DNA of 64,000 nt from Pelagibacteraceae bacterium AG-325-E08 (GTDB lineage: Bacteria; Pseudomonadota; Alphaproteobacteria; Pelagibacterales; Pelagibacteraceae), in assembly GCA_003282985.1 (NCBI GenBank), contig QBYE01000001.1, positions 1-64,000 on the forward strand, given 5' to 3'. Under the pieces are notes generated by a model that was not told the origin of the DNA, searched no databases, and worked only from the letters and a program-made list of their open reading frames with translations. Shown one piece after another: positions 57,934 to 64,000 of this stretch. Made by a program: the position numbers and the translations under genes. Position 1 is the stretch's first letter; each line of letters opens with the position of its first letter.

Positions 57934-59307
57934 TTAATTTAAATCAAATATTTTGCCAGGATTCATTATATTATTTTGGTCAATACTCTTTTTAATAGTT
58001 TTCATTAATGGAATACAATCACCATGCTCCTGAAGAAGATAGGCTTTTTTATGTAATCCAACTCCATGCTCACCTGTTATTGTTCCATTTAGCTCTAGAG
58101 TTTTTTTTATTAATAAATCACTAAAGTCTCTTATCTTATTATAAATTCCCTCTTCTTTAGGATCATAAGGTAAAATTACATGAAAATTTCCATCTCCTAA
58201 ATGTCCTACCATAGGAGCTCTTAGACCAAGTTTCTTTGTCTCCTCTTCAGCAAAATTTACACATTCTGTAATGTTTGAGATTGGTAGACATACATCAGTT
58301 GAGTATACTCTGCCATTATTAATTAAGGCTTTAACAGAATAATAAACATCCCATCTTGCTTTCCAAAGTTTATTCCTTTCCTCTAAATCTTTTGCCCATT
58401 TAAACGAGCTTCCATTATTGTCTTTTGAAATTTCTTCAACTATTTTTATATTTTCTTGATTTGATGCTTCTGAACCGTGAAATTCGAAAAATAATGTTGG
58501 CACTGCTTCAATATTTTTCAGTTTAGAATAATTTATACTAATTTCCATTTGCTCTTTATTTAACATCTCAATTCTTGCTATAGGCACACCATATTGAATT
58601 ACCTGCTGAGCAGTTTGCACTGCACTTTCTAAAGATGGAAAATGGCATACAGCACTCATAATACTTTCTGGGATAGGAGATAATCTTAACTGAATTTCTG
58701 TAATTATACCTAAAGTGCCTTCAGAACCGATGAAAAGATTAGTTAAATTATAACCTGCTGAAGTTTTTTTAGTTCTACTTCCAGTTTTTACAATTTCACC
58801 ACTAGGCAGAACGACTGTAAGGCCAGTAATTACTGTTTTCATCGTTCCGTATTTAACTGCCATAGTTCCTGAAGCTGAAGTAGATGCCATGCCCCCTATT
58901 GCTGCATTTGCACCAGGATCAATTGGGAAAAAAACTCCGTCTTCTCTTAAATATTCGTTTAATTGTTCTTTAGTTACACAAGCTTGAACTCTGCAATCAA
59001 AATCTTCTGCATTGACACTTAAAATTTTATTCATTTTTTCTAAAGAAATAGTAATTCCTTTATCATTTCCTACAACATTTCCTTCTAAGGATGTTCCAGT
59101 ACCAAAAGGAACCACAGGGATTTTATGCTCATTACATAAACTTAATATTTTTGAAACTTCTTCATTTGTTTCAGGAAAAACAACTGCTTTAGATAAAACA
59201 GGATCATAAGTGTCCTCACCCCTAGCATAATTAGCTCTTGTAGACTCCGAAGTCGAAAATCTTCCATTAAAGATTTTTTTTAATTCTGCTTGAACTTGAT
59301 TATTCAT
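57934..59307 (-). CDS. FAD-linked 2-hydroxyacid oxidase (GlcD/D-lactate dehydrogenase type)
   Basis: 457-residue flavoprotein of the VAO family. The FAD-binding PCMH domain shows PVVPFGTGTSLEGNVVG near residue 70, DPGANAAIGGMASTSASGTMAVKYGTM near 132 and GSEGTLGIITEIQLRLSP near 193. The C-terminal domain ends GTITGEHGVGLHKKAYL and IMNPGKIFD, both diagnostic. No separate glcE or glcF adjoins, so single-subunit D-lactate or 2-hydroxyglutarate-type activity is at least as likely as glycolate oxidation. Confidence 0.87.
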   Translation of the reverse strand: MNNQVQAELKKIFNGRFSTSESTRANYARGEDTYDPVLSKAVVFPETNEEVSKILSLCNEHKIPVVPFGTGTSLEGNVVGNDKGITISLEKMNKILSVNAEDFDCRVQACVTKEQLNEYLREDGVFFPIDPGANAAIGGMASTSASGTMAVKYGTMKTVITGLTVVLPSGEIVKTGSRTKKTSAGYNLTNLFIGSEGTLGIITEIQLRLSPIPESIMSAVCHFPSLESAVQTAQQVIQYGVPIARIEMLNKEQMEISINYSKLKNIEAVPTLFFEFHGSEASNQENIKIVEEISKDNNGSSFKWAKDLEERNKLWKARWDVYYSVKALINNGRVYSTDVCLPISNITECVNFAEEETKKLGLRAPMVGHLGDGNFHVILPYDPKEEGIYNKIRDFSDLLIKKTLELNGTITGEHGVGLHKKAYLLQEHGDCIPLMKTIKKSIDQNNIMNPGKIFDLN

Positions 59308-59346
59308 TTGTTTGAATATTAATAAAGATTAAAGGAAAAATACAGC

Positions 59347-60513
59347 TTATTTAGTTAGCATTTTCTTTATGTTTTCTAAAGCTTGAGAAATATTATCTCT
59401 AGAAGCAGCGAAACTAAATCTAACATAATCTTTGCAAGTTTTACCAAAAGCTGTTCCAGGGACTATTGCTACACCAGCTTCATGCATTGCTTTTTTACAA
59501 AATTCACTTCCACTCATTCCTGTTCCACTAACCTTCGGAAATGCGTAAAAAGCTCCTCCAGGTAGACTACATTCAACACCTGGTAAATCATTTAAACCTT
59601 GATGAATTAAGTTTCTTCTAGCTGTAAATTTTTCCATCATTTCATGAATTGAGTCATCTGGACCATCTAAAGCAGCAATGCCAGCAAATTGCGCAGCAGC
59701 ATTTACACAAGATACACTATTTATTAAAAGTTTATTTACATGTGGAACTAATTCTTTAGGCCAAAAACTCCAACCTAATCTCCATCCAGTCATTGAATAT
59801 GCTTTACTCCATCCTTCCAATACAATTAATCTTTCTCTCAATTCTGGGTAATTAAAAAAAGATGGCATTTCTTTGTTATCGAAAATTTGTCTACTATAAA
59901 TTTCATCACTCAAAATAGTTACATGTGGATGTTTTTTTAGTCCTTCAGCTAAAACATCTATTTGTGATTTTTCTACAAAACTTCCTGTAGGATTATTTGG
60001 ATTTATTAATATTAATAATCTTGTTTTGTCAGTAATTAATGACAATATTTTTTCTGGATTAAATTTTAAATCTTTGTCCTCTGTCAAATCGTAAGGTATA
60101 GAAGTCGAGCCTGTATAGTTAATCATTGACTCATAAATTGGAAAAGCAGGAGTTGGATGAATAATTTCTGCACCTGGCTCTCCAAAACATTGAATTGCAT
60201 AACTCATAGTGGGTTTACCACCTGGCATGATTAAAATTCTTTCAGCATCTACCTCAGCATTATATCTTTTCTTAATCCATCTCGTAACAGATTGTCTGCA
60301 TTCTAAAATTCCGTTGGATAAAACATAACCATGATGTCCGTCATCTAAAGCTTTTTTTGCTGCTTCAACAACGTGTTTAGGTGTTTTAAAATCTGGCTGA
60401 CCTAGTCCCAAATGTATCATTGGATTTCCCTTAGCCTCTAATGCCTTTGCCTCAGCCAAAACAGAAAAAGCAGATTCAGTCCCTAAATTATTTAAATTTT
60501 TTGCTAGCTTCAT
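59347..60513 (-). CDS. Class I aminotransferase
   Basis: PLP enzyme of fold type I, 388 residues. Evidence: GLGQPDFKTPKHVVEAA (residues 37-53), INPNNPTGSFV near 170, and the PLP lysine in EGWSKAYSMTGWRLGW near 233. It resembles the aspartate/alanine-type aminotransferases of alphaproteobacteria. Its place among hydroxyacid oxidoreductases suggests it aminates glyoxylate, pyruvate or a similar keto acid; the donor and acceptor are not readable. Confidence 0.85.
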   Translation of the reverse strand: MKLAKNLNNLGTESAFSVLAEAKALEAKGNPMIHLGLGQPDFKTPKHVVEAAKKALDDGHHGYVLSNGILECRQSVTRWIKKRYNAEVDAERILIMPGGKPTMSYAIQCFGEPGAEIIHPTPAFPIYESMINYTGSTSIPYDLTEDKDLKFNPEKILSLITDKTRLLILINPNNPTGSFVEKSQIDVLAEGLKKHPHVTILSDEIYSRQIFDNKEMPSFFNYPELRERLIVLEGWSKAYSMTGWRLGWSFWPKELVPHVNKLLINSVSCVNAAAQFAGIAALDGPDDSIHEMMEKFTARRNLIHQGLNDLPGVECSLPGGAFYAFPKVSGTGMSGSEFCKKAMHEAGVAIVPGTAFGKTCKDYVRFSFAASRDNISQALENIKKMLTK

Positions 60514-60532
60514 GATAATGTTTTTTTAATTT

Positions 60533-61690
60533 TTAAGACCTATTTCTATAAATTAATTTTGAACTATTCAACTCTTTTAAATTTTTGCATCCCATTAAAA
60601 CCATATTTCTATTGATTTCATCGTGCATGTTTTGAAGTAAATGCTCAACACCTTTTTGACCACCTGCGGCTAAAGAGAACAAAAACATTTTTCCAAAACT
60701 GCAAGCTTTTGCTCCTGCGGCAAGCGCTTTTAATACGTGAGTTCCCCTCCGCACTCCTCCATCTAAAATGATTTCCAGCTTATCTCCTACTGCATCAGAA
60801 ATTGCTTTTACTTGATCAAAGGGAGATCGAGAACCATCTAATTGACGACCACCATGATTGGAGATCATTATTGCTGTACACCCAATATCAATAGCTCTTT
60901 TAGCATCCTCAACACTCATCACACCTTTTAGAGCAAATGGACCATTCCATTTTTTTGCACAATACTCAGCATCCTTCCAGCCCATTGCCGGATCATATTG
61001 TTCATTAATATATTCAATAACTGATTTTGCAATACTAGTTCCCTTATCTGTTTTTTTTTTAACATTTGAAAGTTCAAATTTTTTTCCTGTCAGATAATTA
61101 AAAACCCAATTAGGACGCATCGCAAAACTAATTAGACTTTGTAAAGTTAATTTTGGTGGTGTTGTAAACCCTGTTCTGTGATCTTTCTCTCTATTTCCAG
61201 CAACTAAAGTATCTACAGTTAAGCACATTGCATCAAAACCAGACCTCCTAGACCTATCGATTAAGTCATCAGAAATTGATCTATCCTTATGAACATAAAG
61301 TTGAAATAATTTTGGACCACTTGAGATATTCGATATCTCTTCAATTGAATTATTACCCATCGAAGACATACTATAAAATGTTCCAAATTTTTCTGCTGCC
61401 CTAGCCGAAGCTTTATCTCCATCAGGATGATAAAGTCTTTGCATAGCTGCCGGTGAAAGAAAAATTGGCATATCTATTTTACGTCCAAATAAAGTTGTTG
61501 ATAAGTCTGGTTTACCTACACTTGCAAGAATATTTGGAACTAAATCACATTCATTAAATGAGTCCGTATTCCTTCTTAAAGTTGACTCATCATCAGAACC
61601 ACCGTCTATGTAATGAAAAATTGGTGAGGGTAATTTTTTTTTTGCTAACTTTCTGAAGTCCTCAAAGTTATAACAATTTTTTAAACTCAC
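60533..61690 (-). CDS. FMN-dependent alpha-hydroxyacid dehydrogenase (LldD-like) 1
   Basis: TIM-barrel flavoprotein of 385 residues. It has PIFHYIDGGSDDEST near residue 22, FQLYVHKDR near 128, SNHGGRQLDGSRSPFDQV near 277 with the catalytic His and Arg, and the canonical LDGGVRRGTHVLKAL FMN-phosphate loop near 311. Starts at GTG 61690, overlapping the paralogue's stop by 4 bases (GTGA). Such enzymes oxidise L-lactate, glycolate or related acids. It is paired in tandem with a close paralogue. Confidence 0.88.
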   Translation of the reverse strand: MSLKNCYNFEDFRKLAKKKLPSPIFHYIDGGSDDESTLRRNTDSFNECDLVPNILASVGKPDLSTTLFGRKIDMPIFLSPAAMQRLYHPDGDKASARAAEKFGTFYSMSSMGNNSIEEISNISSGPKLFQLYVHKDRSISDDLIDRSRRSGFDAMCLTVDTLVAGNREKDHRTGFTTPPKLTLQSLISFAMRPNWVFNYLTGKKFELSNVKKKTDKGTSIAKSVIEYINEQYDPAMGWKDAEYCAKKWNGPFALKGVMSVEDAKRAIDIGCTAIMISNHGGRQLDGSRSPFDQVKAISDAVGDKLEIILDGGVRRGTHVLKALAAGAKACSFGKMFLFSLAAGGQKGVEHLLQNMHDEINRNMVLMGCKNLKELNSSKLIYRNRS

Positions 61691-62841
61691 GTTCTTCTGA
61701 ATCTTAAATTACTTCTATTTAAGTCGCTTATCTTTGTGCAACCCATTAGTTTCATATCTCTTTGTAATTCAGATTTATATTGTTCCAAAGCTCTTTCAAC
61801 ACCAGCTTGGCCCGCTGCTGCTAGTGCATAAAGGTAAAGTCTTCCACCAGAACATGCCTTTGCACCTAATGACAACGCTTTGAGCATATGTGTTCCTCTG
61901 TGAATTCCACCCTCACAAATTACATCAAGCTTATCTCCTACTGCATCAACAATTTCTGCTAGCTGATCGAATGGAGATCTAGAACCATCTAATTGTCTTC
62001 CACCATGATTTGAAACCATTATACCTGTGCACCCAATATCAACTGCTCGTTTTGCATCCTCAACACTCATAACACCCTTCAATGCAAAATGACCTCCCCA
62101 TTGAGAGCAAAGTTTTTCTGCATCTTTCCAGTTCATGGATTGATCTAACATAGTAGAAAAATAATTTCCAATGGACGAGTTGGTGCTCGTACCTTCTTTT
62201 ACAAAATCTTGTAAGTGTGGCAATTCAAACTTACCTTTTGTTAAATAATTTATTCCCCACATTGGCTTAGTAGCAAAGCTAAATAAACTTGATAAAGTTA
62301 GTTTTGGTGGAGATGTAAATCCTGTTCTCAGATCTCTTTCACGATTTCCACCTGTTATAGTATCTACTGTTAAAGCCATTACATCAAATTTAGCTGCCTT
62401 TGCGCGCTCTAAACAAGAATCATTTAAACCTCTATCTTTATGGAAATAAAATTGAAACATCTTAGGAGTATCAATCATTGAAGATATTTCCTCTACACTC
62501 ACTGTAGCTAATGCTGAAACCCCAAACATTGTATTGTATTTTTTAGCTGCTTTTCCAACTGCCCTTTCACCATCATAATGGAAAAGTCTTTGTAAAGCTG
62601 TTGGTGCAAGATAAAAAGGTAAGTCTAGTTTCTTTCCAAAAATTGTTGTGGAAAGATCAACATCTTCAACTCCTCTTAAAACATTTGGAACCAAATCAAC
62701 ATCATCAAATGCACTGGTATTTCTTGCATAAGTAATTTCATCATCAGCTGCACCATCAATATAATGAAATATGGGTGATGGTAATTTTTTTTGTGCTAAT
62801 TTTCTAAAGTCACTAAAATTGTGGCAATCTTTTAATCTCAT
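61687..62841 (-). CDS. FMN-dependent alpha-hydroxyacid dehydrogenase (LldD-like) 2
   Basis: A close paralogue of the next gene, 384 residues, with the same landmarks: PIFHYIDGAADDEIT near 22, FQFYFHKDR near 128 and SNHGGRQLDGSRSPFDQL near 276. The FMN loop is altered: CEGGIHRGTHMLKAL in place of the usual DGGVRRG. The active-site His and Arg remain. The pair likely arose by duplication and has diverged in substrate or partner. Confidence 0.87.
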   Translation of the reverse strand: MRLKDCHNFSDFRKLAQKKLPSPIFHYIDGAADDEITYARNTSAFDDVDLVPNVLRGVEDVDLSTTIFGKKLDLPFYLAPTALQRLFHYDGERAVGKAAKKYNTMFGVSALATVSVEEISSMIDTPKMFQFYFHKDRGLNDSCLERAKAAKFDVMALTVDTITGGNRERDLRTGFTSPPKLTLSSLFSFATKPMWGINYLTKGKFELPHLQDFVKEGTSTNSSIGNYFSTMLDQSMNWKDAEKLCSQWGGHFALKGVMSVEDAKRAVDIGCTGIMVSNHGGRQLDGSRSPFDQLAEIVDAVGDKLDVICEGGIHRGTHMLKALSLGAKACSGGRLYLYALAAAGQAGVERALEQYKSELQRDMKLMGCTKISDLNRSNLRFRRT

Positions 62842-62850
62842 ATTATATAT

Positions 62851-63363
62851 TTAAAACTTTTTAAGAAAATTAAACATATAACTATTTGCCCCAGGATTTT
62901 TATCTCCTAGACTAGCATTAGATAAATGGTTGTAAGAAAAACCAAATTGACTATCCTTAGGCAGATCTAAAGAGAGTTGGACCTCGCTTTTAAACTCAAT
63001 TATATGTCCTAAATCTTTACCATCTCCCTGTTCATAAATACCAGGAGTAAAACTTGGTATCACATTTAAAGCTCCTATAGAATATTGAGCTTGCACTCCA
63101 GTATAGAAATATGCTGCATTGTCTGATGTTATTAATGCTCCAGTGATAGGTGATAAATTTCCTAAAAATGTATCTTTATTAAGATCTACATTTTGATGTT
63201 GAAGTCCAATTAAAGTTGATCTTTTACCATCATCACTAAAATCAAACATTCCTGAGTAAACATTAAACTTAGTATTATTAGTGTCGACCTTAAAATCTTC
63301 AGCATTAATAGGTAAACCTGCTACAAAGAATGCAATCAAAAGATATAAAATTTTTAGTTTCAT
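62851..63363 (-). CDS. PagL-like acyloxyacyl hydrolase (outer membrane)
   Basis: 170 residues with a signal peptide (LKILYLLIAFFVAGLPINA) and a beta-rich mature part that should form a small outer-membrane barrel. YNHLSNASLGDKNPG near residue 146 matches the HxSN...NPG signature of PagL lipid A 3-O-deacylases, with His and Ser of the expected triad. The protein ends in Phe, as outer-membrane barrels often do. The acidic third residue is not obvious, so activity is uncertain. Confidence 0.7.
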   Translation of the reverse strand: MKLKILYLLIAFFVAGLPINAEDFKVDTNNTKFNVYSGMFDFSDDGKRSTLIGLQHQNVDLNKDTFLGNLSPITGALITSDNAAYFYTGVQAQYSIGALNVIPSFTPGIYEQGDGKDLGHIIEFKSEVQLSLDLPKDSQFGFSYNHLSNASLGDKNPGANSYMFNFLKKF

Positions 63364-63376
63364 ATGTGAAATATAA

Positions 63377-63742
63377 TTAATTTTTTTTATATATAAATAA
63401 TTTTAATATTATTGCACCACCAATTAAAAACATCAAGAGAGGTAATAACCAGAGAAAATAAGTGTTTTTACTAAATCCTGGGTCATATAAAATCCATTCA
63501 CCATATTTATCTTTTAAATAATTATAAATTTCCTCTTCACTACTCCCTTCATTTAATTTTTTTTTTACCAAGGTTTTTAAACTAATTGCAAATTCAGAGT
63601 CAGAGTCATGTATAGATTGACCTTGACAAATTAGACAGCGTAAATTTTTTGTTATTTTTGCATCCAAACTTTTAGTTTTTGCATGTACTAAATTAAAATT
63701 AAATATAATTAAAATTAAAATAAAAAATTTTAGAAATCTCAT
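63377..63742 (-). CDS. ccmH: Cytochrome c maturation protein CcmH
   Basis: Membrane-bound thiol protein that reduces apocytochrome c for heme attachment. After a signal peptide (FLKFFILILIIFNFNLVHA) comes the redox motif LRCLICQGQSIHDSDSE near residue 35 and KDKYGEWILYDP near 70, then one C-terminal membrane segment. At 121 residues it matches the short CcmH/CycL form. It overlaps ccmG by 4 bases. Confidence 0.93.
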   Translation of the reverse strand: MRFLKFFILILIIFNFNLVHAKTKSLDAKITKNLRCLICQGQSIHDSDSEFAISLKTLVKKKLNEGSSEEEIYNYLKDKYGEWILYDPGFSKNTYFLWLLPLLMFLIGGAIILKLFIYKKN

Positions 63743-64000
63743 TGAATTAACTCTTTAATTTCTAGTAATGAATTTTGGTCGATTGGTCCAATAATCTTTT
63801 TAACAATCTTATTTTTATATAATAAAAAAGACTCTGGAACCCCATAAGCACCCCACTCGATTGCGATTGTTCCATCTGTATCACTAAAAATAAAATCATA
63901 GGGATTGTTTAATTCGTTTAAAAAATTTGTTGCATTTTTTTTTTTATCTTTATAGTTGAGGCCAATAATTTTTAATTTTTTTTGATTAGATAAATTTAAT
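63739..64000 (-). CDS. ccmG: Thiol:disulfide interchange protein CcmG/DsbE (C-terminal part)
   Basis: Only the last 86 or so codons lie in the window; the gene continues past the right edge. The visible part reads KIIGLNYKDKKKNATNFL and EWGAYGVPESFLLYKN, with the cis-Pro loop GVPE of the CcmG thioredoxin fold. The CxxC active site is outside. The stop overlaps the ccmH start (ATGA). An in-frame A11 run codes lysines. Reduces apocytochrome c together with CcmH. Confidence 0.88.
   Translation of the reverse strand, partial: LNLSNQKKLKIIGLNYKDKKKNATNFLNELNNPYDFIFSDTDGTIAIEWGAYGVPESFLLYKNKIVKKIIGPIDQNSLLEIKELIQ

Overview
The window is a compact, strongly AT-rich stretch of a SAR11-type alphaproteobacterium (Candidatus Pelagibacter or a close relative). 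The evidence is a run of streamlined genes with gaps of a few bases or short overlaps, A/T homopolymers throughout, a class I lysyl-tRNA synthetase, a SAM-II riboswitch before metX, a DMSP demethylation cluster (dmdA-dmdB-dmdC) and a TRAP transporter with an abundant-type binding protein. No insertion sequence, prophage, CRISPR array, tRNA or rRNA was seen, and no stretch over 300 bases lacks a gene.

Layout. 1-5860: end of lysK (minus); trkH, an AmpG-like permease and an NlpC/P60 peptidase (plus); tyrC and hisC (minus). 5936-15082 (plus): a promoter and SAM-II riboswitch drive metX-metW-gloB; then rplU-rpmA-obgE-proB-proA-nadD-rsfS-ctpA-rppH. 15075-47927 (about 33 kb, all minus): the F1 ATP synthase genes atpHAGDC; priA; a TCA supercluster sdhCDAB-mmsA-mdh-sucC-sucD-sucA-sucB-lpd; asd; the DMSP demethylation set; leuCDB; rpsP-trmD-rplS; and ffh. 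Ffh is preceded by a strongly structured untranslated stretch. 48089-49830 (plus): dapF-ftsY. 49827-64000 (minus): small exported and membrane proteins, an amidase, a TRAP transporter (dctP, terminator, dctQ, dctM), five genes for 2-hydroxy/2-oxo acid and amino acid conversion, a PagL-like outer-membrane protein, and ccmH with partial ccmG.

How it works together. The middle of the window encodes most of the oxidative TCA branch plus ATP synthase F1, so central energy metabolism is packed into about 22 kb. DMSP demethylation feeds one-carbon units, methanethiol and acetyl-CoA into that core. The metX riboswitch ties sulfur amino acid synthesis to S-adenosylmethionine. The TRAP transporter next to FMN, FAD and NAD-dependent 2-hydroxyacid oxidoreductases suggests uptake and oxidation of small hydroxy or keto acids, which is inference.

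Most notable: sucA is broken twice, each time by one extra A in a poly-A run (A8 and A9), while longer runs elsewhere (A13 in tyrC, A11 in ccmG) stay in frame. Also notable are the SAM-II aptamer starting exactly at the predicted transcription start, with a possible alternative pairing near the metX start; the structured leader of ffh; the alpha/beta hydrolase wedged between dmdA and dmdB where no dmdD is found; and the 48-bp repeats in the rpsP tail.
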